DNA of 8,001 nucleotides from Burkholderiales bacterium (GTDB taxonomy: Bacteria; Pseudomonadota; Gammaproteobacteria; Burkholderiales; Burkholderiaceae): positions 1 through 8,001 of the forward strand of contig CANFNO010000102.1 of the NCBI GenBank assembly GCA_947447845.1. Direction: 5' to 3'. The position numbers and the translations under genes are program-made. Below, one piece after another: positions 1-7,347 of the stretch (position 1 is the stretch's first letter; each line of letters opens with the position of its first letter). The notes below the pieces were generated by a model. That model worked only from the letters and a program-made list of their open reading frames with translations. It had not been told where the DNA came from and searched no databases.

Positions 1-3000
1 CCCATGGCCATCACCCTGGCCTCCGGGAATGCCACATCGTTTGAGAAAATTATTGTTGCCGTGCCAGTTGAAGCTTCGGGCGGAGGCGGTGCCGTCGCCA
101 CCACGCTGAAGGTGCACTACCGCCGCACGGACGGTGTGACCACCGACTGGCAGTTGCACAGTTGGGGCGTCGGAAAGGATCCGGGGTGGAACTTGGGGTA
201 CAACCCGGCGGGTACTGACAGCTTTGGCGTCATTTACAACGTTCCATTGAGCGCAGACAGTGGTGCTGTGAACTACCTGTTCCACAAAGGTGACACAAAA
301 GACCACGGGGGTGCAGATCAAAGCTACACACTGAAGTCCGGTGCCAATGAGATATGGCGCGTCCAGGATGACGCCATCACCTACAGCAGCAACCCGTTGG
401 TTGCAACCACGCCAGACATTGCCACCCTGCGCGTGCACCACAAGCGCTTTGACAGCACGTTTGATGTGTGGGGCCTGCACATGTGGGATGGGGGCGGCAT
501 TAACGTTTCTGCGCTGAAGGCGGGGGTGGTTGTGAACGACTGGGACAACCCGGTGGCATTTAGCGCCATGAATAATTACAGCGCAGTTTCAAGCGCGGAA
601 GTGATGTTTGACATCCCTGTACTCAACCCGAAACAGGATGCAAATCGAACATCGGTCGAATTCATCATTCACGGAACCGCCACCAATCCTTCCGGTGGAA
701 CCGGAAACAAAGACGGATGGAGCAGCAATATCGCGGTGAAATATGCATCCTTGAACATCGCCGCCGGCGTCGGTGAAATCTGGTTGGTGCAAGGAGAGCC
801 GACGGTTTACACCACCGTCCCTGACACCCGCAGTGCCTCAACTACCGACGCCCGGGCATACTGGCTGAACGGTCAGTTGATTCAATGGCCCAAGGTGGAT
901 GGAAACGGTGTGTTCAAACTGTATTACTCAGCCAAAGGGCAAATCGTTGCCAGCAAAGACGGTGTGGTGAGTGGCGCTGACGGCGCCATTCAACTCGATG
1001 CCAACACAGTTGCCGTGCCCACAAGCGTGGCACAACGGTTCAAGTACGTCGCACCCGGCGCGGTGCTCGCCATCAAAGCCGCTAACCAAAGCCAACTGCC
1101 CGCCTTGCTAACTAAGCAGCTTGTGGTTGTCCAGGAGAACTCAGTCGGCAAAGTACAAAACGCAACGACGGCGCAGCTTTCCGGTGTCTTGGATGCGCTT
1201 TACAGCAATGCCGCAAGCGTGACCGATCTGGGAGTCAGCGTATCCGGAGGCAACACCCAATTTAAATTGTGGGCACCGACCGCACAAAAGGTCGTCGTTT
1301 TCAACTACGACAACGCTACGGGCGATGCGACTTCAGTCAGCGACTTGACGATGACTTTAAGCAATGGTGTGTGGAGTGTCTCCGTTGCTGGCGACCAGTC
1401 GGGCAAATACTACAAGTTCATCGTTCAGGCGTTTGTACGTGGCAAGGGTCTGGTGCAAAACTTGGTGACTGATCCGTATTCAGTCAGCCTGACCACCGAC
1501 TCCAAGCGCAGCTACATCGCGAATCTGGACGCCAGCAACCTTAAGCCAACGGGTTGGGACACAAGTGCCGTGTCCGCCACGCTGGCGAACCCAGTGGATA
1601 TGAGCATTTATGAACTGCACGTTCGCGATTTCTCAGCCAACGACGCCACTGTGCCGCAAGCACAGCGCGGCAAATATCTTGCTTTTACAAACCCCGGTTC
1701 AAACGGGATGAAGCACTTGAAAGCTTTGGCCGACGCGGGGCTCACAGATGTGCATTTGTTGCCCATCTTTGACATTGCCACGGTGCCAGAGGCTGGCTGC
1801 ACCACACCGGCGATCAGTGGCGCTGGGGCTGCCACGGACGCCCAGCAGGCAGCCGTCAACGCGACCAAAAGCACCGATTGCTTCAACTGGGGTTATGACC
1901 CTTTCCACTTCAGCGCACCGGAAGGCAGCTATGCCAGTGATGCGTCAGATGGTGCCAAGCGGGTGCTTGAATTGCGCCAGATGGTGATGGCTCTGCATCA
2001 AGCCGGGTTGCGCGTGGGAATGGATGTGGTTTACAACCACACGACAGCATCTGGTCAGAACGAAAAGTCCGTTCTTGACCGTGTGGTGCCTGGTTACTAC
2101 CACCGGCTCAACGCCACAGGAGATGTCGAAAAATCGACCTGTTGCGACAACACCGCCACCGAAAACCTGATGATGGGCAAGCTCATGACGGACTCCGTGT
2201 CAATCTGGGCGAAGCATTACAAGATTGACTCGTTCCGCTTTGACTTGATGGGACACCAACCCCGTTCTGTCATGGTAGACCTGAAGGCCAAAGTCAATAC
2301 AGCAGCAGGTCATGAGGTACAAATCATTGGTGAAGGCTGGAACTTTGGTGAAGTAGCCGATGGAGCGCGCTTCGAGCAGGCCTCTCAGCTGTCGCTCAAC
2401 GGTACCGGCATTGGTACCTTCAGTGACAGGGCCCGAGACTATGTTCGCGGCGGTGGCCCGTTTGACAGCGGTGCGGATCTGGTGAAGAACCAGGGCTTCA
2501 TCAATGGTTTGACTTACGATGACAACGGCAGCGGCTCCACCAATAACCTGAAGTTGTCAGGTGACATCATCAAGTCTGGCCTTGCTGGCTCGATCCGTGA
2601 TTTCAGCTTCACCACGCGCTTGGATGCTGTCAAACAGTTGCAAGACCTGGATTACAACGGGCAGCCTGCGGGCTACGTCACGCAACCGCAAGAAGTAGTC
2701 AACTACATTGAAAACCATGACAACCAGACCCTGTTTGACATCAATGCCTACAAGTTGCCGGTGACGACCAGCAAAGAGGACCGCGCGCGCGTGCAAATGC
2801 TAGGCGTGGCTATCAATGCGTTCAGTCAGGGCATCAGCTACTACCATGCCGGTGTGGACACCTTGCGATCCAAATCCATGGATCGCAACAGCTACGATTC
2901 CGGTGATTGGTTTAACCGCCTCGACTGGACCTATACCGACAACTTCTTTGCCACTGGCTTGCCCATGAAAGCCGACAACGAGGTGAGTTGGCCCGCCATG

Positions 3001-3432
3001 ACGCCGCTGTTGAACAACGCCGCCATAAAGCCCGCGGGCACTGAGATTGTGCTGGCAAGGGACATGTTCCGCGACTTTCTCAAAATTCGCGCCAGCACGA
3101 CCTTGCTGCGATTGCGCACGGCGGCTGATATCAAGAGTCGCCTGCACTTCTACAACACCGGGTCTACCCAGGTGAATACGGTTTTGGTGGGTGATATTGA
3201 CGGCACTGCTTATGCCGGTGCGAATGCCAAGGAACTGGTCTATCTGATCAATGTGGACAAGGTTGCACACAATGTCACCGTGGATGCACTCAAGAGCAAG
3301 GCGTTTGTATTGCACCCGGTGCAAGCTGCAGCGGGGGCAGCGGATGCCCGTGCCAAGACTTCAAGCTACTCGAGCGCATCGGGAACTTTCTCGGTACCTG
3401 CCCGTACGGCTGTTGTGTACATCGTTCCTTAG
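1..3432 (+). CDS. pulA: Pullulanase-type alpha-1,6-glucosidase (GH13), 5'-truncated by the window edge
   Basis: Hydrolyses alpha-1,6 branch links of pullulan, starch or glycogen-derived dextrins. Numbering is from the Met at base 4. Two CBM41/pullulanase-associated domains are visible: about residues 33-130 (W49, H52, W54) and 140-268 (W156, H159, W161). An N2-like segment follows (about 280-400), then a CBM48-type domain around FKLWAPTAQKVVVF (420 onward). The GH13 barrel starts near YELHVRDFS (536). It carries FNWGYDP (627-633), region I DVVYNH (674-679), region II FRFDLMGH with nucleophile D747, region III GEGW with acid/base E777, and region IV ENHDN with D906. The last ~120 residues match the beta-rich C-terminal domain of PulA-type enzymes. 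All catalytic residues are present, and the overall design resembles Klebsiella PulA (GH13_13). The frame is open through base 1, the Met at base 4 has no visible ribosome site, and there is no signal peptide. I therefore infer that the real start, and any secretion signal or lipobox, lies upstream. The stop is TAG at 3430-3432. Confidence 0.95.
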   Translation, partial: PMAITLASGNATSFEKIIVAVPVEASGGGGAVATTLKVHYRRTDGVTTDWQLHSWGVGKDPGWNLGYNPAGTDSFGVIYNVPLSADSGAVNYLFHKGDTKDHGGADQSYTLKSGANEIWRVQDDAITYSSNPLVATTPDIATLRVHHKRFDSTFDVWGLHMWDGGGINVSALKAGVVVNDWDNPVAFSAMNNYSAVSSAEVMFDIPVLNPKQDANRTSVEFIIHGTATNPSGGTGNKDGWSSNIAVKYASLNIAAGVGEIWLVQGEPTVYTTVPDTRSASTTDARAYWLNGQLIQWPKVDGNGVFKLYYSAKGQIVASKDGVVSGADGAIQLDANTVAVPTSVAQRFKYVAPGAVLAIKAANQSQLPALLTKQLVVVQENSVGKVQNATTAQLSGVLDALYSNAASVTDLGVSVSGGNTQFKLWAPTAQKVVVFNYDNATGDATSVSDLTMTLSNGVWSVSVAGDQSGKYYKFIVQAFVRGKGLVQNLVTDPYSVSLTTDSKRSYIANLDASNLKPTGWDTSAVSATLANPVDMSIYELHVRDFSANDATVPQAQRGKYLAFTNPGSNGMKHLKALADAGLTDVHLLPIFDIATVPEAGCTTPAISGAGAATDAQQAAVNATKSTDCFNWGYDPFHFSAPEGSYASDASDGAKRVLELRQMVMALHQAGLRVGMDVVYNHTTASGQNEKSVLDRVVPGYYHRLNATGDVEKSTCCDNTATENLMMGKLMTDSVSIWAKHYKIDSFRFDLMGHQPRSVMVDLKAKVNTAAGHEVQIIGEGWNFGEVADGARFEQASQLSLNGTGIGTFSDRARDYVRGGGPFDSGADLVKNQGFINGLTYDDNGSGSTNNLKLSGDIIKSGLAGSIRDFSFTTRLDAVKQLQDLDYNGQPAGYVTQPQEVVNYIENHDNQTLFDINAYKLPVTTSKEDRARVQMLGVAINAFSQGISYYHAGVDTLRSKSMDRNSYDSGDWFNRLDWTYTDNFFATGLPMKADNEVSWPAMTPLLNNAAIKPAGTEIVLARDMFRDFLKIRASTTLLRLRTAADIKSRLHFYNTGSTQVNTVLVGDIDGTAYAGANAKELVYLINVDKVAHNVTVDALKSKAFVLHPVQAAAGAADARAKTSSYSSASGTFSVPARTAVVYIVP

Positions 3433-3692
3433 TCAACGCCAGCATTACACAGGTGGTGGGTGCATCCAACCACAATCTGTGGCGAAAAGAAGGGGACGTG
3501 ACAGCGTTTCCTACTTTCCAACAATGCCCGGGTATTCCACTTCAAATAGCCTCGTGCGCTGGGTGAAACCACACAACCTCCGCCGCGTGCGCCTCAAAGA
3601 ATGGCAGATGGCTGATGGCAGATGGTTGCCCGCGGCAGTTGCGGCTACCTGCTTCCGGCGTGCAAATTACCGACAGAAACGCGGCAAAAAGG
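3433..3692. other. Non-coding interval downstream of the pullulanase gene
   Basis: This stretch separates the pullulanase stop from the shared terminator. A frame-2 reading continues through it from inside the pullulanase gene, but the predicted peptide resembles nothing I know and has no ribosome site. I see no gene, RNA family or mobile element. Two small structures are visible. One is a perfect 5-bp hairpin (CCACA / TGTGG, 3470-3482) without a T tract. The other is a short direct repeat at 3601-3625. The interval could be decayed coding sequence, but nothing in it proves that. Confidence 0.5.
3601..3625. repeat. Short tandem direct repeat, 11-bp core with 14-bp period
   Basis: ATGGCAGATGG occurs at 3601-3611 and again at 3615-3625, separated by CTG, so the period is 14 bp. 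The spacer after the second copy is TTG. It is a simple slippage-type duplication in non-coding DNA, with no evident function. Confidence 0.7.
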
Positions 3693-3724
3693 AAAGCCCG
3701 GACCAGTGATGGTTCGGGCTTTTT
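3693..3724. terminator. Rho-independent terminator shared by the convergent pullulanase and permease genes
   Basis: AAAGCCCG (3693-3700), a G-T pair, and ACC (3702-3704) pair across the loop AGTGAT with GGT (3711-3713) and CGGGCTTT (3715-3722). This gives a 12-pair stem with one wobble, ending in a T tract (3720-3724) on the plus strand. On the minus strand the stem is followed by TTTCCTTTTT, so it can also end permease transcripts, whose stop codon lies about 50 bp away. The plus-strand distance from the pullulanase stop is about 260 bp, which would give a long 3' untranslated region. Confidence 0.9.
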
Positions 3725-3774
3725 ACCTTGTGAGTGACTTGGGCTGCGCGATTGCAGCGGCGTGTTTTTCGAAC

Positions 3775-5184
3775 TTAGCTTTTGGGCGCAAACGCCATTG
3801 AACTGATGCCTCCGCGTTGCTTACACAATGCCAATGGAATAAATCCCAATGCCAAGCCGCCAATGCCAATGATGTTGGTTAGCACGTCAAAGCTGGTGAT
3901 GGCACTGTATGCCGCTACAAACACCATGAATGCTGCGCTGAGAAATGGCCACATCACAAAGGACACTTTTTCCTTGAGGCTGCCGGTGTTCAGCTTTGCC
4001 CGGAAATGCCAGGCACAGGCAAAGCCAGCCATGCTCATATAGAAGCAAATCTGAAAGCAAGTGGCGGCTACCGACTTGTCAAGAATGTCCTTCACGCTTG
4101 GCATGTAAGACGATGCGAACAATAAAGTTACCGCCAGGGCCCATATGGCAAAAGTGGCAACCCATGGCGTTTGCCATTCTGGGTGAATCTTGGAGTAGCG
4201 GGGGTGCAGGGCGTTGTCGCGCGCCATGGCAAACATGCTGCGGCTGAACTGCAGGATCTGGGTCTCGATGGTGCCTATGGTGGACAGGATGGTAGACAGC
4301 ACCGCCAGATAGTTCCAAGGCGGCGCAAACAGCTTGTTTGCAATTGCGTACAGCACATTGGTGTTTGCATCGGCAATCTCTTTGTCGCTCAGCACCAGCA
4401 AGACCACAATGATCAGGATCAGGTAAAACAGCATCAGACTGATCATTGACCAGAAGGCACCTTGACCGGCAGGTTGTGGCGTGCCTTCTTTGGTTTCTTC
4501 TCCCAGGTTCATGGTGACGTCCCAACCCCAGTAGAAAAAGATTGCGGTCAATGCGCCAGTGGCAAAAGTGCCGGGCGTGAAGTCAAACAGCCAGGCAAAA
4601 GAGGGTGTATGCGCAGGGTGGGCGCTGTACTGAACAAACGCGCCAATGACCAGCGCCAACACGATGCCAGTTTCGACCACCGTCAGTATGAGCTGCGCGT
4701 AGCTGGCGTGCTTAATTCCCTTGGTCACCACAATCGTGACTACGGTCAACCAGACGGCGGCAGTGAAGGTCACCCAACTGGTGCTTTCCTTCAGATCCGT
4801 CGTGAGGCCGAAAAATTCCTGAATCAGCGTAAGCGTGGATGTGGCTGCCGGAATGGTTGCGGACACCATGAACACCACCGATGCGACAAGTAAACCCCAG
4901 CCTGAGAAAAACCCCCACGTCGGACCAAATATTCTCCCCACCCATGCGTAGGTGGCGCCCGCGTGGGAAGTAGTCTGGTTCAGGTGGATAAAGGCCAACA
5001 TGATGCCAAACATGATGAGGCCGCAGTACAAAACGCTACCGACAGATAGCGGCCCCACAGCAGCAACAATGACCGCAGCGGTTACCGCCACACTGAATGC
5101 TGGCGCTGAACCGGCAACGCCCATGACCGTGGATTCCAGGGTTCCCAAAGAGCCCGAGGCCAGGCTCTTGTTGACTTCTGTCAT
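3775..5184 (-). CDS. APC-superfamily amino-acid/polyamine permease
   Basis: Secondary transporter of the amino acid-polyamine-organocation superfamily, placed in the inner membrane. The protein is 469 residues, normal for the family, with about 12 hydrophobic segments (roughly 22-43, 48-68, 88-112, 136-154, 163-183, 206-222, 243-266, 290-310, 342-358, 370-393, 408-428, 434-454). TM1 holds the glycine-rich unwound stretch GVAGSAPAF (22-30) that in APC proteins helps form the substrate site. Segment 6 carries FFYWGWDVTMNLGEETK (216-232). The loop after segment 8 has the family-typical SRSMFAMARDNALHP (314-328). The ATG at 5184 is preferred over one 33 bp upstream because AAGGAG (plus-strand 5191-5196) lies 6 nt before it. 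The substrate cannot be read from sequence, and no catabolic gene is adjacent to suggest one. The gene follows rhlE on the same strand after a 109-bp gap with its own candidate operator. It ends at a shared terminator. Confidence 0.93.
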   Translation of the reverse strand: MTEVNKSLASGSLGTLESTVMGVAGSAPAFSVAVTAAVIVAAVGPLSVGSVLYCGLIMFGIMLAFIHLNQTTSHAGATYAWVGRIFGPTWGFFSGWGLLVASVVFMVSATIPAATSTLTLIQEFFGLTTDLKESTSWVTFTAAVWLTVVTIVVTKGIKHASYAQLILTVVETGIVLALVIGAFVQYSAHPAHTPSFAWLFDFTPGTFATGALTAIFFYWGWDVTMNLGEETKEGTPQPAGQGAFWSMISLMLFYLILIIVVLLVLSDKEIADANTNVLYAIANKLFAPPWNYLAVLSTILSTIGTIETQILQFSRSMFAMARDNALHPRYSKIHPEWQTPWVATFAIWALAVTLLFASSYMPSVKDILDKSVAATCFQICFYMSMAGFACAWHFRAKLNTGSLKEKVSFVMWPFLSAAFMVFVAAYSAITSFDVLTNIIGIGGLALGFIPLALCKQRGGISSMAFAPKS

Positions 5185-5190
5185 GCTTTT

Positions 5191-5196
5191 CTCCTT
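5191..5196 (-). promoter_or_regulatory. Shine-Dalgarno site of the permease gene
   Basis: The minus strand reads AAGGAG, then six bases, then the ATG at 5184. This strong match fixes the permease start and argues against the alternative Met 11 codons upstream. Confidence 0.85.
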
Positions 5197-5240
5197 GTGA
5201 AGGTTCGGTTGGAACACAAAGAGAAAGATGCGACATGTCT

Positions 5241-5262
5241 AATTGTCGATGAGCGAACAATT
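5241..5262. promoter_or_regulatory. Inverted repeat upstream of the permease, possible operator
   Basis: AATTGT (5241-5246) and ACAATT (5257-5262) are perfect inverted arms around a 10-bp centre, giving a 22-bp palindromic site. An 8-bp palindrome GACATGTC (5232-5239) sits next to it. Both lie 48-78 bp before the permease start, in the only gap between rhlE and the permease, where a promoter and its regulator would be expected. Size and symmetry suit a dimeric repressor or activator. The regulator is unknown, and chance is possible for 6-bp AT-rich arms. Confidence 0.35.
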
Positions 5263-5282
5263 GGGCTGCCGGGGCATCCCAA
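5261..5282 (-). terminator. Candidate weak terminator hairpin after rhlE
   Basis: Read on the minus strand, TTGGG then TGC pair with GCA then CCCAA across the loop CCCG, with one A-G mismatch. The hairpin starts 12 bp past the rhlE stop. It is followed only by TTGTTC rather than a clean T run, so termination would be leaky, and some read-through into the permease gene is plausible. Confidence 0.35.
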
Positions 5283-5293
5283 GCGCAAATTGA

Positions 5294-6574
5294 TCAGGTT
5301 TTTTGGCTGGCTGCCTGCGCTCGGAGCTTGTCTTTTTTGCTGGGGCGTTTACCTTTGATTCCGCCGGTGTTGGGTGATGCTGGTGGCGCCAAAGTACCAA
5401 CGCCCTCAGAATTTGCGTCTACTGCGCTTATATGAACTTCTGGTTCAAAACCCACCACAATCTCCAGTGGCACTTGCAGACCATGGCGCTTTTCTATCAG
5501 TCGAAAGTGGGACTCGGTGTCCGGACTGACAAAACTCACCGCCAGCCCGCTTTCGCCCGCGCGGCCGGTACGCCCAATGCGGTGCGTATAGTCATCTGCC
5601 GAGCGTGGCAGGTCGTAGTTCACAACCACCGGCAACTGTGTGATGTCTAGTCCGCGCGAAGCCATATCCGTAGCAATCACCACTTTGAGGCGCGAGGCCT
5701 TGAAGTCTGACAAGACCTGACTGCGCTTGCCCTGACTGAGTTCACCATGAAACGGTTCTGCATAGATTCGTACCTTGCGCAACTTGTCAGCTACCATTTC
5801 GGCGGCGTGTTTTGTGGCTACAAATACCAACACGCGTTTCCATTTTTCTTCGGTGATTAGATGGCGTAGCAGCTGGGTGCGCCGCGGTGTTTCGACCAGA
5901 ATGGCTCTTTGCGTAATGTCTGGCTTCTCCTGCTCGGATACACCAATCTCGATCTGTACGGGTTCGTGCAGCATGGATTGTGCTAAAGCACTAACCGCAG
6001 GTGCAAAGGTGGCTGAGAAAAATAGACTTTGACGATTGGCAGGCAGTAACGCTAGAAGGCGGTTCAATTCGGCTTCAAAACCCAGTTCTAGCAAACGGTC
6101 CGCTTCATCTAGCACCAGAATCTGGGTGGCGGAGAGGCTTAAAGCGTTGTGGTTCACCAGGTCAAGTAAGCGACCTGGCGTCGCAACCACCACGTCGGTG
6201 CCACCGCGCATGGCCAGCATTTGGGGGTTGATGGATACGCCGCCAAACACCACGCTTATCCGGATGGATTGGGGTAACTGATTGGCCAAGTCACGTAGGG
6301 CGGTTCCGACTTGTATCGCCAACTCGCGTGTGGGAACTAGTACCAAGGCGCGCACCTGGCGTGGATTCTGCGCTGATTCGTTTGCTAGTTTGTGCAGCAG
6401 TGGCAGGCCGAATGCAAGCGTCTTACCGGAACCGGTTTGAGCCCGAGCCATGGTGTCATGGCCAGCCAGAACGGCAGGAATCGCCTGAAACTGAACGGGT
6501 GTTGGGGTGTGAAGGTGCTGGCGCTCAAGGGCGCGCAACAGTGCGGGCGACAAGCCCAACGAAGAAAAATGCAT
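5294..6574 (-). CDS. rhlE: DEAD-box ATP-dependent RNA helicase RhlE
   Basis: Cytoplasmic ATP-dependent RNA helicase. RhlE family members unwind short RNA duplexes and act in ribosome assembly and RNA turnover. The protein is 426 residues from the ATG at 6574. All motifs are intact: FSSLGLS and TPTPVQ of the Q motif (Q28), motif I AQTGSGKT (45-52), Ia PTRELA (81-86), GG, Ib TPGR (132-135), II DEAD (156-159), III SAT (187-189), IV VLVFVATK (248-255), V ATDMASRGLD (301-310) and VI HRIGRTGRAG (331-340). A short lysine-rich tail (about 404-426, GIKGKRPSKKDK) probably aids RNA binding. The frame could extend 33 bp upstream to a TTG, but MHFSSLGLS is the typical RhlE beginning and the extra residues would come from repeat DNA. 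No Shine-Dalgarno is visible before this ATG; the preceding bases read CTCCCCC. The name rests on the sequence style and short tail, and a close paralogue (RhlB, SrmB or DbpA type) is less likely. Confidence 0.95.
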   Translation of the reverse strand: MHFSSLGLSPALLRALERQHLHTPTPVQFQAIPAVLAGHDTMARAQTGSGKTLAFGLPLLHKLANESAQNPRQVRALVLVPTRELAIQVGTALRDLANQLPQSIRISVVFGGVSINPQMLAMRGGTDVVVATPGRLLDLVNHNALSLSATQILVLDEADRLLELGFEAELNRLLALLPANRQSLFFSATFAPAVSALAQSMLHEPVQIEIGVSEQEKPDITQRAILVETPRRTQLLRHLITEEKWKRVLVFVATKHAAEMVADKLRKVRIYAEPFHGELSQGKRSQVLSDFKASRLKVVIATDMASRGLDITQLPVVVNYDLPRSADDYTHRIGRTGRAGESGLAVSFVSPDTESHFRLIEKRHGLQVPLEIVVGFEPEVHISAVDANSEGVGTLAPPASPNTGGIKGKRPSKKDKLRAQAASQKT

Positions 6575-6586
6575 GGGGGAGTTTAG

Positions 6587-6782
6587 CCCAGTGCCGGGCC
6601 GTCCCAAACAGGGCTAAGCCCCGTGGGGGCGGGGACCCACACGAAGTGGGGAAGCTGGGGGCCGGTTATGACCCAGTGCCGGGCCGTCCCAAACAGGGCT
6701 GCGCCCCGTGGGGGCGGGGACCCACACGAAGTGGGGAAGCTGGGGGCAGGTTAAGACCCAGTGCCGGGCCGTCCCAAACAGG
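6587..6782. repeat. 85-bp GC-rich tandem repeat with hairpins (two full copies plus a 26-bp third)
   Basis: Copies start at 6587, 6672 and 6757, each with CCCAGTGCCGGGCCGTCCC, so the period is exactly 85 bp. The two full copies differ at four positions: 6616-6617 AA versus 6701-6702 GC, 6663 C versus 6748 A, and 6669 T versus 6754 A. Within each unit are two hairpins: GCCCC / GGGGC with a 3-base loop (6703-6707 with 6711-6715 in copy 2), and CCCAC / GTGGG with loop ACGAA (6721-6735). The array fills the gap between the peptidase stop and the rhlE start. It resembles the dispersed intergenic palindromic elements I associate with Comamonadaceae genomes, an identification from memory. Likely effects are 3'-end protection or attenuation of the peptidase transcript and structure in the rhlE leader. 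Confidence 0.9.
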
Positions 6783-6783
6783 T

Positions 6784-7347
6784 CTATTGCGGTTGGGGGT
6801 CGCTGGAGGTGCTGGCGTCCATGAGAACGCGGCGCGCACCGTCGAAGCGTTTAGCCCAATAGGAAGTGCCCAGGTCTTCTACGCGAACCTCGCCACCCGG
6901 TTTGGGTGCATGGATGAATTTTCCGTTGCCTACATAGATACCCACGTGGCTGAACGCTCTGCGCATCGTGTTGAAGAAAACCAAGTCGCCAGGTTTAAGG
7001 TCAGTCTTGTCAATTTTTTCTGTGGCAGCAGCCTGCTCAGATGCGCGACGCGGAAGTAGCAGGCCCGCCGTTTGTTGGTAGATTGCCCGCACAAAACCGC
7101 TGCAATCAAAGCCGGTTTCGACGTCACTCCCGCCTCTACGATACGGGACACCCAGGAACCCCAGCGCACCCACCACCAACTGAGATGCCTTGGCTTCTAC
7201 GCGGTTACTAACTTCTCCAATGCGATTTAGCAAATTGCCGTCGGTCAGAAGTCGGCCCACATCATTGGTCACTTCGAGCGGGTCGGCCTGGCATACCGAA
7301 ACGGAAAGGAGCGACCAAAGAAGAGCCATGAGAGTCAAAAAACGCAT
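6784..7347 (-). CDS. Secreted NlpC/P60-family (C40) peptidoglycan peptidase
   Basis: Predicted periplasmic cysteine peptidase. NlpC/P60 enzymes usually cleave the D-Glu-to-diamino-acid link in peptidoglycan stem peptides. The protein is 187 residues from the ATG at 7347. Residues 1-21 form a signal peptide (MRFLTLMALLWSLL...CQA, cleavage before D22). Cys19 does not sit in a proper lipobox, so this is not an obvious lipoprotein. A linker (22-58) precedes the catalytic domain. C82 in FDCSGFVRAIY, H134 in FSHVGIYVGN and H146 in FIHAP form the Cys-His-His set. PYRRGG, LPRRASEQ and LKPGDLVFF are also typical of the family. A TTG 30 bp further upstream keeps the frame open but would put ten extra residues before the signal peptide, so I prefer the ATG. 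GAGG lies 12 nt before it, a rather long spacing. A single short domain without LysM or SH3 suggests a small housekeeping hydrolase of the Spr/NlpC type. Confidence 0.92.
   Translation of the reverse strand: MRFLTLMALLWSLLSVSVCQADPLEVTNDVGRLLTDGNLLNRIGEVSNRVEAKASQLVVGALGFLGVPYRRGGSDVETGFDCSGFVRAIYQQTAGLLLPRRASEQAAATEKIDKTDLKPGDLVFFNTMRRAFSHVGIYVGNGKFIHAPKPGGEVRVEDLGTSYWAKRFDGARRVLMDASTSSDPQPQ

Noticed and set aside
2800..3324. Minus-strand frame of 174 codons
   Set aside because: It lies fully antisense to the conserved pullulanase C-terminal half and has no family resemblance.
3251..3709. Plus-strand frame of 152 codons overlapping the pullulanase end
   Set aside because: It starts inside the pullulanase gene in another frame, has no ribosome site, gives an unrecognisable Arg-rich peptide and ends inside the terminator stem.
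4079..4525. Minus-strand 148-codon frame inside the permease gene
   Set aside because: It is an out-of-frame shadow of the permease, rich in His and Arg with no domain, while the permease frame is intact.
6575..6607. Upstream TTG start for RhlE
   Set aside because: It would add 11 residues encoded mostly by repeat DNA, has no ribosome site, and the ATG at 6574 gives the usual RhlE N-terminus.
6587..6782. Possible CRISPR array
   Set aside because: The 85-bp units are head to tail with no unique spacers between them, are too long for CRISPR repeats, and have no cas genes nearby.
6328..7059. Plus-strand frame of 243 codons
   Set aside because: It runs antisense through the intact rhlE and NlpC/P60 genes and across the tandem repeat, whose period gives an internally repeated peptide. 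It has no recognisable domain.
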